From Bacteroidales bacterium (GTDB taxonomy: Bacteria > Bacteroidota > Bacteroidia > Bacteroidales > Bacteroidaceae), in assembly GCA_022772475.1 (NCBI GenBank), contig JALEZQ010000074.1, forward strand, positions 1 to 61,832: a stretch of DNA of 61,832 bases, written 5' to 3'. How positions within the stretch are numbered: position 1 is the first letter of the stretch; each line of letters starts with the position of its first letter. Below, in pieces: positions 36,867-44,801 of the stretch. The notes under the pieces are model-generated. The model searched no databases and was not told where the DNA came from. It was given only the letters and a program-made list of their open reading frames with translations. A program made the translations under genes and the position numbers.

Positions 36867-37952
36867 TCAGTGGCGCTGGCGGCGTACGCTCAGCGAGGCG
36901 TTGCCCGAGCGGCGCGGGGCCTGCGTCTTGGGTTTCTGCTCCTTCACCTTGGTCTCCTTGCTGTCGGTGGAGGATGCCGTGCCGGTTGTGCCGCGGCGGC
37001 GTGCTGATGACGTGCGCTTTGTTGTGGCCTGTGCGGCGGCGATGCTGTCGGCAGCGGCCTTCTCGGCGGCGGCTTTGGCCATGGCCACCGAGTCGCGGCC
37101 CCACACGCGGTCTTGGAAATCGACCACCTCGCGCTCGATGCGGCGTTGCTCGCGCTGACGGTCCTCGTCGGTTGGGCAGTATTCGCTGATGTAGCGGTCC
37201 TGGAGGTTGGCTGTCTTGATGATGTCGCCCTTATAGGCAGCGGTGCTGAAGAAGTCCTCCGTGGTCATGGTGGCGGCGTTGTTGACGCTGCTGGCCATGA
37301 GGACGTGCTTGGCCAGGTAGGGGGCGATGTCGCTGTACTTCAGCCAGAACATGGGAAACTGCAGGTCCGTGTCGGTGATATCGTCGCCGCTGCCACGCTG
37401 CAGCACGGGGCAGATGGCCGTCACCCGCGAGCGGAAGGTCGCCGTATGCTGGTCGAAGTACTGACTGGTCTTGACGTAGTAGAGCTTGACCTGGTCCGAG
37501 GGGATGTCGGCGTCGAGGACGCGCACGGCCTCGCCCTTCTTCTCGAAAGGAATCTGGAAGCGCTCCATCAGATCGACGACGCTCACGCGCTGGTCGTCGG
37601 CGAAACTCTCGTCACGGTTGGGCTTGTAGTCGTACGCCTTGACCTGCCCGCGCAGCATGAGTTTGAACAGGTAGGTGAAGAGGTTCATGCGTCCTTCCTG
37701 CGGCGTGACGGGATAGTAGAGGGCGGCATTCTCTTCGCGCGTCAGGTTGATGCTGAGGTACATGTCGCGTCGCCATGCCGCGTCGTCGGGCATGGTGGGC
37801 GCTACGGGGAAGTCGCGGTAGGCCGAGCCCGTGGGTGTGGTCTGGCTGGCGGAGCGTTGCGTTTTCTCGGCTTCGGCGCGGCGTCGTGCGGGCGGTTGTG
37901 CCACAGCCGATAGCGTGAGCATGAAGAGCAGAAGCGGAAGGATGTGTTTCAT
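36867..37952 (-). CDS. gldN: Type IX secretion system protein GldN/PorN
   Basis: 361 residues with signal peptide (MKHILPLLLFMLTLSAVAQ). PorN joins the lipoprotein PorK in the large periplasmic ring of the type IX secretion system (T9SS). Family features: the DAAWRRDMYLSINLTREENAALYYP block (about 65-90), NLFTYLFKLMLRGQVKAYDY, and FPMFWLKYSDIAPYLA in the second half. The C-terminal 60 residues are basic and low in complexity, beyond the conserved core. The ATG at 37952 is fixed by the signal peptide. It is last in the operon porP-gldK-gldL-gldM-gldN and stops near a strong hairpin. Confidence 0.93.
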   Translation of the reverse strand: MKHILPLLLFMLTLSAVAQPPARRRAEAEKTQRSASQTTPTGSAYRDFPVAPTMPDDAAWRRDMYLSINLTREENAALYYPVTPQEGRMNLFTYLFKLMLRGQVKAYDYKPNRDESFADDQRVSVVDLMERFQIPFEKKGEAVRVLDADIPSDQVKLYYVKTSQYFDQHTATFRSRVTAICPVLQRGSGDDITDTDLQFPMFWLKYSDIAPYLAKHVLMASSVNNAATMTTEDFFSTAAYKGDIIKTANLQDRYISEYCPTDEDRQREQRRIEREVVDFQDRVWGRDSVAMAKAAAEKAAADSIAAAQATTKRTSSARRRGTTGTASSTDSKETKVKEQKPKTQAPRRSGNASLSVRRQRH

Positions 37953-38076
37953 GGGGTATGGGGAGAGGCAGCCTGGCTGCGTTGTTTTTCTGAGAATAGC
38001 TTTTCTGAGAAGAGAGGGAAGGGGCTTGTCGGGCAATGCGCTGTGTGCGGCCCCGACACTTGGCCGTCAGCCCTTG

Positions 38077-39636
38077 TCAGTTGACAATGAGCTGCATGGC
38101 CTGCGGCAGCGTACGCTGTATGCCGTCGGGCCCGATGACCTGAACGTTGGTGATGAACAGGCGCTGGCCGCGGCGCAGTTCGCTGATGAGCGAGCGCTGC
38201 GCACCGGTGAAGGCGCTGCCCGCCGAGCGTTCGGGGCGGGCGTTGCCGATGCGGTCGAAGAAGAGGCACTCGAAGCCCGTCACGCGGAAGTTGATGTCCA
38301 GCAGTCCGTCGTCGATGGCGGCGTGCAGTTCCTTGAGTCCGAGCAGGGCCTGCTTGCTCACCTTGCCGCCCTTGACGCGGTCCGCGCCCACCATGATGTA
38401 GGCCGTGGGGTCAGGCAGTTTGCGCACCTTGAAGGCGAAGGTGCCCATGGTCTGCGGCTTGCCGTTGACGACGCCCGTGACGGTGAAGGTGGCGTCCTGT
38501 CCCACGGCAGTCGGACGGGCGATGTACTTGCCCTTGCCCTGCGGCGTGAGCGTGCCGCCGCTCATCGTTACCTTTATCTTGTCTTCGGGGATGCCCGAGG
38601 CCGAGATACTCATGGGGTTGTTGTAGCCCGCGTAGAGCACGTTCATCAGGTCGGCCGCCACGGTGGCGCCCGTCGGGGTGGGGATGACGTTATAGCGCTG
38701 CGTGAAGGGACGCTCGATGATGTCGCCGGCGGCGTTGGGCAGACGGATGAACCCCTGCAACGTATATTCGCCCGGTCCGCCCACGGTGAAGGCGTAGTTG
38801 CCGTTGCCGTCAATGCGCTTGCCGTTGACGTAAATCTCGGGGCGCATGGTGGTATCGACGGCCGCCATGACGATGCGCGAGCGGAAGGTCTCGCCGGGAT
38901 AGAGCGTGGTGGCGTCGGCCAGGACGTAGGCGTTGAGTTCGTTCACGCGGATGTCGTTGACGTCGATATTGGTGGCCAGACTGCGTAGCACCTCGCCCTC
39001 GGCCTTGCGCACATCGCTCTGGAGCTTGTCGAGCATGGTGACGGCGGCGATGGCCGGCATGGCCTCAAACATATACTCCTGCCAGTTCTTCCCCGCGTCG
39101 TCGGCGCTGAGGCGTCGTGGCAGTTCGGTGGTGAGGTTGGCGGCGATGATGGCGCTCAGTCGCGGGTCGCTGACCATGGCGAGCATACGCTGGCGGTAGC
39201 TGTCGATGCGTGCCTTGAGGTCGCGTCCCTTCTCCGTCATGGGTGAGAGCATGACGCGGCCGGCGGCGTCGAGGTCTTCGCGGTTGTCGAGCGAGTCGGG
39301 GTTGCCGTCGCTGCCGTCGGCGGCGCGTGCTATCTCCCAGCGGAGCGTTTCGGTGAGGTTGTAGAGCGAGTCGGACCAGGCCTTGACCTTCATGGCCTGT
39401 TCGTACCATGGGCGCACCTTGGTGGGGTTGGCGTCCATCTGCTCGCGGAAGGTGCGGTATAGGTTTTCGTTCTCCGTGGTCTGCGTCGCCTTGGTGCGAG
39501 CCAGACTTTCGCCCACGAGGTCGAAGCCCTTGAGCACCTCGTTCGAGACGTTGAGGGCCAGCATGGCCAGAAGGACGATGTACATCAGGTTGATCATCTT
39601 CTGGCGGGGCGATACGGGACGTTTCTTTATGGACAT
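38077..39636 (-). CDS. gldM: Type IX secretion system protein GldM/PorM
   Basis: 519 residues. One N-terminal transmembrane helix after a basic start (MSIKKRPVSPRQKMINLMYIVLLAMLALNVSNEV, helix about 15-33) and a long periplasmic part built of beta domains. GldM pairs with GldL to form the proton-driven rotary motor of the T9SS, passing torque to the PorKN ring. The conserved C-terminal half includes GPGEYTLQGFIRLPN and the LPDPTAYIMVG segment. Length is normal. It lies 126 nt after gldL and 124 nt before gldN. Confidence 0.95.
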   Translation of the reverse strand: MSIKKRPVSPRQKMINLMYIVLLAMLALNVSNEVLKGFDLVGESLARTKATQTTENENLYRTFREQMDANPTKVRPWYEQAMKVKAWSDSLYNLTETLRWEIARAADGSDGNPDSLDNREDLDAAGRVMLSPMTEKGRDLKARIDSYRQRMLAMVSDPRLSAIIAANLTTELPRRLSADDAGKNWQEYMFEAMPAIAAVTMLDKLQSDVRKAEGEVLRSLATNIDVNDIRVNELNAYVLADATTLYPGETFRSRIVMAAVDTTMRPEIYVNGKRIDGNGNYAFTVGGPGEYTLQGFIRLPNAAGDIIERPFTQRYNVIPTPTGATVAADLMNVLYAGYNNPMSISASGIPEDKIKVTMSGGTLTPQGKGKYIARPTAVGQDATFTVTGVVNGKPQTMGTFAFKVRKLPDPTAYIMVGADRVKGGKVSKQALLGLKELHAAIDDGLLDINFRVTGFECLFFDRIGNARPERSAGSAFTGAQRSLISELRRGQRLFITNVQVIGPDGIQRTLPQAMQLIVN

Positions 39637-39700
39637 GTCGTGGGAGTGGGGTTGGGGAAGGGGAGAGGTGTAGTCGTGAGGGATGTGGTGGTCGGCATCT

Positions 39701-39777
39701 CAGCGTCAGGCCGCTGATTTAGCGTCGGGCCGCCGTTTCAGCGTCGGGCCGCCGTTTCAGCGTCAGGCCGGCGTCTG
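39701..39777. repeat. 19-bp tandem repeat overlapping the gldL stop
   Basis: AGCGTCGGGCCGCCGTTTC occurs at 39721 and 39740 with diverged copies at about 39702 and 39759. The gldL stop codon (39763-39765, minus) lies in the last copy. Confidence 0.8.
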
Positions 39778-40707
39778 TGTGTTGCCGCCCTGCGAGCGCA
39801 TGTTGATGGTCAGCGCTTCTATCATGCGGCTATAGACGTGGTTGAGGTCTTCAATCTGCTTGGCCAGGCGTTGCGTCTGTGCGTTGATTTCCTCGATGGT
39901 GCCCACCTGCATGCTGATGCCCTTGAGGTGGAGCTCATAGACCTTGTTGATGCCCGTGAGGGTGCGGTTGAGGTTTTCCATCTCCTCGCTGTCCTTCGCC
40001 AGGCGTGCGCTCTGCTCGTCCACCTTGGCGATGGTCTCGGTGAGTGTGCGCATCTTGGCGATGTATTCTTCGGTGGCTTCCTCCATGCCCGGTGCGAGCG
40101 TGGCCTGTGCGCGGTGAAGGAGCTCGTCGTTGGCGGCGCGGATGAGGTCGGCCAGACGCTCCGCCTCGTTGCTGGCAGGGACGGGCTTTTGCGGGGAGGC
40201 CGGCATTACCGGAGATTCCGGATGTTCCGGAGAAGCCGGAGATTCCGGAATATCCGGATGTTCCGGGGAGGCCGGGGAAACCGCGGCTGCCGTGGCGACC
40301 GTCGCTGCTCCGCCGCCAATGATGACCACGCCGGCCGGCTGCGCGGCGGCTTCCGGGCCGATATGTATGGTCGTGTCGGGGGCGTCGGGGGCGTCGGGCT
40401 CGTCGGCCGTGGTCAGGCCCATGCGTTCGGCAATCTCCTCGTCCGTCTCATAGTCTTCGGGCAGTTCGCGGCCAATCTCGTTCTTGTCGAACGGTCGGTC
40501 GAAGGCCGAGAGGAAGAATACCACCACCTCGGTGCCCATACCCAGGAAGAGCATGGTGTTGCCGCCCGGCAGGTGTGTCAGTTTGAACAGGGCGCCGAGG
40601 ATAACGATGGAGGCGCCCCAGCTGTAGGCGTAGTTGAGGAAGGTCTGTCCCGGCACACTGTCCATCCAGTGTTGCAGGCGTACGACGAGGTTTATCTTGC
40701 TGGCCAT
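39763..40707 (-). CDS. gldL: Type IX secretion system protein GldL/PorL
   Basis: 314 residues. Two N-terminal membrane helices (about 22-38 and 48-65, around YAYSWGASIVILGALFKLTH and MLFLGMGTEVVVFFLSAF), with the conserved charged positions of the motor, then a cytoplasmic part ending in a coiled coil (SARLAKDSEEMENLNRTL...). Between about 105 and 185 there is a long Pro/Ala/Glu insertion with P-E-H/S tripeptides encoded by 9-bp repeats (40205-40285), not part of the conserved family. With GldM it forms the T9SS motor. It follows gldK by 50 nt. Confidence 0.94.
   Translation of the reverse strand: MASKINLVVRLQHWMDSVPGQTFLNYAYSWGASIVILGALFKLTHLPGGNTMLFLGMGTEVVVFFLSAFDRPFDKNEIGRELPEDYETDEEIAERMGLTTADEPDAPDAPDTTIHIGPEAAAQPAGVVIIGGGAATVATAAAVSPASPEHPDIPESPASPEHPESPVMPASPQKPVPASNEAERLADLIRAANDELLHRAQATLAPGMEEATEEYIAKMRTLTETIAKVDEQSARLAKDSEEMENLNRTLTGINKVYELHLKGISMQVGTIEEINAQTQRLAKQIEDLNHVYSRMIEALTINMRSQGGNTQTPA
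40205..40285. repeat. 9-bp repeat array with TCCGG core inside gldL
   Basis: Eight to nine consecutive 9-mers such as GATTCCGGA and TGTTCCGGA; on the coding strand they give SPEHPDIPESPASPEHPESP. Same design as in the ftsH tail. Confidence 0.85.
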
Positions 40708-40757
40708 GATGTGCGGTCGGTTGCGTGGTTAGAAGTAACTGTGGGTATGGGGTAGGC

Positions 40758-42236
40758 TTATTTCTTTCCTGCGGTGTTGCTGCTTGCCGTGGTGGCTTTG
40801 GAGCGTACGCAGCGGAAGCCGATGTAGGAGCGCGGCTGGTTTTGGTATTCCCATGCGCGCCATGCCGAGCGGATGAGCGACAGCGGGTCCTTCCACGAGC
40901 CGCCGCGCACGCTCTTGCGCTTGAGGATGTAGGGGTCTTCCTTGGCTGCGGCGTAGCGCAGTTCGGGGTTGAGGTCCGACATGGCATCGACGCCCGACTC
41001 GGTGAATACCGTGCTCGTCCATTCGGCCACGTTGCCCGCCATGTCGAAGAGGCCGTTCGAGTTGGCGCCGTAGATGCCCACCTTTGAGGTGATGAGGTTG
41101 CCGTCGTCGGTATAGTTGCCCGTATCGGGCTTGAAGTTGGCGTAGAAGCATCCCTTGTCGCTCTTCGACTCCATGCCCTGCCAGGGGAAGATGTTGCCCT
41201 CTTTGCCGCGTGCGGCATACTCCCATTCTATCTCTGTCGGCAGGCGGTAGCGCTGGATGTAGCGGGCCTGTGCGCCCATGCCGCGCAGCAGGTAGTTGGT
41301 GCGCCATGCGCAGAAGGCTTCGGCCTGTTCCCAGGTGACGCCCACGACGGGGTAGTCGTTGTAGGCCGGGGCCGAGAAGTAGAGTTTCATGTACGCCTCG
41401 TTGTGGGCGTTGGGGAAGTCGTTCACCCAGCAGGTGGTGTCGGGATAGACGCGCACGATGTAGGTGTTGAGGAAGTCGTAGAGCGAGGAGAGCGGGCGCT
41501 CGATGGTCTGGCGTACGATTTCGCCGTTGTCATCGACGTAGGCCGTGTCCTTCGAGATCATCACCACCTCGTCCGGGTCGGTCGGCGTGTCGGTGTTGAG
41601 GTTGCGCTCGCGGGGGTCCAGGCGGTATTTGCGCAGGGCCGCCTTTTCGTAGTCGAAGATTTCGTAGCGGTATATCAGTTGGCGTTCGTCGAGCATGACG
41701 GTGCCGTCGATGGGGTGCGTGGTATATACGCTCTGTATGGCCAGCGCCTGCTGTTCGTCGGGCTTGCGCCAGGGGATGGGCTTGGTCCAGTTGAGGTGTG
41801 GTGTGACGGGGTCGCCATACTTGTCCGTCGTGATTTTGTACGTCTCGTCGCCGCCATACTGCGGGTCGGCCAGGCGTTCGCGGATGATGCTGTCGCGCAC
41901 CCATTCCACGAACTGCCGGTACATGGCGTTCGTCACCTCGGTCTGGTCCATCCAGAAGCCGTCCACCGAGATGTCTTTCTGCGGGTTGAGGATGCCCCAT
42001 AGCGAGTCGTTATCGGCCAGGCCGGCCTTGAGGTAGCCGCGCTTCACTTCAACCATGCCGTAGGGCGTCGGTTCGCGGAAGGCTATCGTGCGCGAGCCCG
42101 TCACTTCGCCGCCGGTGCTCATGCTGCGTCCGCCGCCGAAGCAACTGCTGAGGGTGACGATGGCCGTGACGAGCAGCGTGGCGTGCAGCAGGCGTGTGGC
42201 CGTCTTTCTAAGGAGGGGGGTGTGGGTATGCGTCAT
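40758..42236 (-). CDS. gldK: Type IX secretion system lipoprotein GldK/PorK
   Basis: 492 residues with a lipobox TLSSC (Cys about residue 32), so an outer-membrane lipoprotein forming the T9SS ring with GldN. It has the formylglycine-generating-enzyme-like fold of the family: SVDGFWMDQTEVTNAMYRQF near 70-90, YPVVGVTWEQAEAFCAWRTNYL, RLPTEIEWEYAARG, GLFDMAGNVAEWTS, VRGGSWKDPLSLIRSAWR and the final IGFRCVR. It is 52 nt downstream of porP. An in-frame start further upstream was not needed. Confidence 0.95.
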   Translation of the reverse strand: MTHTHTPLLRKTATRLLHATLLVTAIVTLSSCFGGGRSMSTGGEVTGSRTIAFREPTPYGMVEVKRGYLKAGLADNDSLWGILNPQKDISVDGFWMDQTEVTNAMYRQFVEWVRDSIIRERLADPQYGGDETYKITTDKYGDPVTPHLNWTKPIPWRKPDEQQALAIQSVYTTHPIDGTVMLDERQLIYRYEIFDYEKAALRKYRLDPRERNLNTDTPTDPDEVVMISKDTAYVDDNGEIVRQTIERPLSSLYDFLNTYIVRVYPDTTCWVNDFPNAHNEAYMKLYFSAPAYNDYPVVGVTWEQAEAFCAWRTNYLLRGMGAQARYIQRYRLPTEIEWEYAARGKEGNIFPWQGMESKSDKGCFYANFKPDTGNYTDDGNLITSKVGIYGANSNGLFDMAGNVAEWTSTVFTESGVDAMSDLNPELRYAAAKEDPYILKRKSVRGGSWKDPLSLIRSAWRAWEYQNQPRSYIGFRCVRSKATTASSNTAGKK

Positions 42237-42288
42237 GATGTGTGGTTTACGTTGGGGGAGAGAATGTGAGGTGTGTGTGTGGGGGCGC

Positions 42289-43254
42289 TTAGAGGTAGCG
42301 CAGACTTTTGTGTCGGTTGCGCCCTTTCTTGCCCAGGTCCAGGTCCATGCGGTAGCACAGCGTGATTTCGTGCTGTCCGCTCTGCATGCCGATGCCTTCG
42401 GTGTTGGCCTCGTAGGAGTAGCAGAGGTCGATGCCGTGGAAGTCGCCGCCGACGAAGAGTGCCACGCTGTGGCCCGCGCTGTAGTTGGCGCCGCCGTACA
42501 GCCGCTTTTTCTCGCGCTGGTAGATGAGGCGTGCCGTCAGGTCTGTGCGCAGTTCGACGCCGTCGTAGCGGAGCATCGTGGAGGGGACTATGGTAAATAA
42601 CGGATTATTTGTGCGTATATTGTATCCGGCGGTAAAATTATACGTTTGTTTTATCTCAATTTCGTGTGTGGCGCCCAGCAGCACCGTCGGTGCCGTCAGG
42701 TGCTGCACGCCGATGCCCGCGTACCAGCGGCGGTGCGTGAACCACAGGCCCGCCGAGGCGTCCAGCTTTGAGCCGCTCACCTCTGACGACGGTATGGCGG
42801 GGTCGTTGGCATCGCCCGGGTCGGCCTTGGTGCCGTCCACCTTCTCGTTGAGCATGTCCGCCTCGGCGCCGATGCTCAGCGTGCCACCCAGCACGCGCCA
42901 GTGGTAGGCATACTGCACTGAGAAGCGCTGGTGGGCGAAGAGGCCGATTTGGTCGCTCTGGAAGGCGGCGCCCACGCCGTGCAGCGTGTTGCCTATGCGG
43001 AAGGCCATGTCGGCGCCGGCAAACATCGTGCTGCCGCCGTCCTCGAAGCCCGAGGCGTGCTGCTGATAGGCGCCCTTCACCTGCAACTGCTGCAGGCGGC
43101 CCGCCGCGGCGGGGTTGAACTGCGTCTCCATCTGCCAGTACTGCTGAAAGGCGGGGTCTTGCTGCGCGTGCAGCGTCGTGGCTGTCGCCATGGCGAGGAC
43201 CAGGGCGGCCGTCAGGTGCAGCAGATGGTGGAGGATGGTGGAGGTGATACGCAT
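42289..43254 (-). CDS. porP: Type IX secretion system membrane protein PorP/SprF family
   Basis: 321 residues with signal peptide ending LHAQ-QDPAF. It starts with QDPAFQQYWQMETQFNPAAAG, the hallmark of the PorP/SprF family, followed by an outer-membrane barrel with many aromatic and Gly residues (GGTLSIGAEADMLNEKVDG, HRRWYAGIGVQHLT). PorP acts with PorE/PorK at the outer membrane in the T9SS. The C-terminus is basic (KKGRNRHKSLRYL). The ATG at 43254 is fixed by the signal peptide. First gene of the operon with a -7 box at 43317. Confidence 0.93.
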   Translation of the reverse strand: MRITSTILHHLLHLTAALVLAMATATTLHAQQDPAFQQYWQMETQFNPAAAGRLQQLQVKGAYQQHASGFEDGGSTMFAGADMAFRIGNTLHGVGAAFQSDQIGLFAHQRFSVQYAYHWRVLGGTLSIGAEADMLNEKVDGTKADPGDANDPAIPSSEVSGSKLDASAGLWFTHRRWYAGIGVQHLTAPTVLLGATHEIEIKQTYNFTAGYNIRTNNPLFTIVPSTMLRYDGVELRTDLTARLIYQREKKRLYGGANYSAGHSVALFVGGDFHGIDLCYSYEANTEGIGMQSGQHEITLCYRMDLDLGKKGRNRHKSLRYL

Positions 43255-43316
43255 ATTATATATAGGACAAGTGGCCGCCGCATCCTGATGGCGCGGGCTC
43301 GCGGCCAAACCATCGG

Positions 43317-43324
43317 CAAAGGTA
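43317..43324 (-). promoter_or_regulatory. -7 box of the T9SS operon
   Basis: The minus strand reads TACCTTTG (TAnnTTTG), 62 nt upstream of porP; no clear -33 element. Confidence 0.55.
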
Positions 43325-43559
43325 GGCAAATTTCGGAAAAGTGGCCCTATCGCGGCACCTAACTTTCATCTGTGGCGCCGCTTCTCCGACCGTATCTCCG
43401 CTCGCCGCCGCCCGCTCTTTCTCGCCCAAGCCCCCTCCTGCTGCCTGCTCGCCGCCGCTTTTCCCTTGTCATGCTACCCGCTTTGTCAGCCGCGCTTGGC
43501 AAAACAGCGGGCTTTCTCTTAAAAAGAATGACGTTCTGCAAGTTTTCTTGTGCTATTCC

Positions 43560-43589
43560 TTGCATCTTGCCGAAAAACCCCTACCTTTG
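43560..43589 (+). promoter_or_regulatory. Promoter of a candidate small RNA
   Basis: TTG (43560-43562), 19-nt spacer, TACCTTTG (43582-43589). Confidence 0.75.
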
Positions 43590-43595
43590 CATCGT

Positions 43596-43656
43596 GTTTT
43601 TCATAGTATTAGATTTAAGGTTAACAAGGTTGGGATACAGAGGTATCCCTTTTTTT
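43596..43656 (+). ncRNA. Candidate small RNA (about 60 nt) with its own promoter and terminator
   Basis: The transcript would begin near 43596, contain TTTTTCATAGTATTAGATTT and AAGGTTAACAAGG, and end at the perfect hairpin GGGATAC-agag-GTATCCC followed by seven T (43632-43656). No ORF fits. From memory the AT-rich core resembles a short sequence recurring in Bacteroidales genomes; I could not check this. Confidence 0.5.
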
Positions 43657-44131
43657 ATGCCCATACGTGTGGTGCAGCCTGCGGGCGTCGCGTGCCGCCG
43701 CTGATGCAGTGTGCAATGCAGCGCTTAACGTTCGTTAACCTCGAGAATGCCCGCGAAATCCATCGGCTTTCCGCGTGGACGGAAATATCGCCGCCATGGT
43801 GCGGTAAGTTTTGACAGAATACTGCATATTCCTGCTCTTGTCTCCGTCCGGGCGTTAAATCTCCTGAAAATTCCCTGCCTTCAGCCCGAAAATCGCCCTC
43901 GCCGCCCCGTGGCAGAGGCAGCGGTTGGGCCTTCACAGTAACGCTTACAGAAATTTCTGTAACGCTTACAGGAAAATCTGTCGCCCAAACTGTGGCGCCG
44001 CATCGTGTTTTCGCCCGTCGCAACGGCGTTTCGCCGCCTATTTCCGCGGTCGGGGTGCTTCACGTTATGGAGGAAAAAACTCACGTTTTCGAGCATGTGT
44101 GCAATGGAAGGCAAGGGGGAGGGTAGGGGTA
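43657..44131. other. Gene-poor region with repeats, downstream of the candidate small RNA
   Basis: No gene supported. It holds the second copy of the 40-nt repeat (43723-43763, ending GCCCGCGAAATCCA as at 3314-3327) and three 21-bp units at 43938-44000, two starting GTAACGCTTACAG and the third GTCGCCCAAACTGTG, which matches a unit at 33358. Confidence 0.65.
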
Positions 44132-44259
44132 CAAAAACAAAAATGGCTCCCGCCGTCGCGGAAGCCATCGCTGCCACTCTTGACAGCAAAGATGAAAGAA
44201 AACGAAAACTATTAAGCATCATCTGCGGGATGGTGCCCGCAAACGACAATGCAAAGATA
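44132..44259 (-). ncRNA. Candidate minus-strand small RNA
   Basis: A -7 box TATCTTTG on the minus strand (44252-44259) is followed by about 110 nt ending at ATGGCTTCCGC-gacg-GCGGGAGCCAT (44141-44166) and a TTTTTGTTTTTG tail. No good -33 box is present and a TTG-started ORF runs through it, so this is tentative. Confidence 0.3.
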
Positions 44260-44661
44260 GCACTTATTTTTCAACCAATGGGGGGGGTAATTTTGGAAAA
44301 GTAGGTCGAAAAAGTTTTTTTAACGTTGAGCTGCGCTAATGCGGGGTGGATAAGTTTGATTATATCGGTAACTGACGCAAAAAAGTGTGCGCGCCGTGGG
44401 TTACTTTTAGTCTATGACCTGCTCTATGGGGCGTAGGATGGGCTGAGAACTAACCCAAAATCCGACGAAGGCGGGCTTGTTTCGGGTTTGGCGCTTTTCC
44501 TTCAGCAGAGGTCGAGGGGGAGGCCCCTCATCCATCCTCATGGCCTCGCCACGTCCCGCCGCCCGGCAGCCTTCGTTCGGCGCAACGCGCGCTGTGAGAC
44601 CCTTCGGCGTGTTCGGCGCAACGCGCGGCGCAACGCGCGGGAAAAATAAAAGGGCGGCGGG
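44260..44661. other. Intergenic region upstream of gltX
   Basis: No gene supported. It contains GACGAAGGCGGG (44463-44474), also found (as complement) in the inverted repeat at 16290-16310, and three copies of GGCGCAACGCGCG between 44579 and 44640. Confidence 0.55.
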
Positions 44662-44692
44662 TTGTTCAATCGCGGCCGTTGTGCTACCTTTG
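44662..44692 (+). promoter_or_regulatory. gltX promoter
   Basis: TTG (44662-44664), 20-nt spacer, TACCTTTG (44685-44692), 109 nt before the gltX ATG. Confidence 0.75.
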
Positions 44693-44801
44693 CAAACAAA
44701 TCCTAAAATGGCGGAATTTCGGCACCTCGCACCACTGCCTTATGGCAGGGAGCATAGTACGAAAGTCCCCGCCTGAACCCTTTACAGAAAAGACCACACC
44801 G

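Noticed and set aside
43341..43814. A 157-residue ORF in the gap between porP and gltX
   Set aside because: It runs through the candidate small-RNA promoter and terminator and has no recognisable features.
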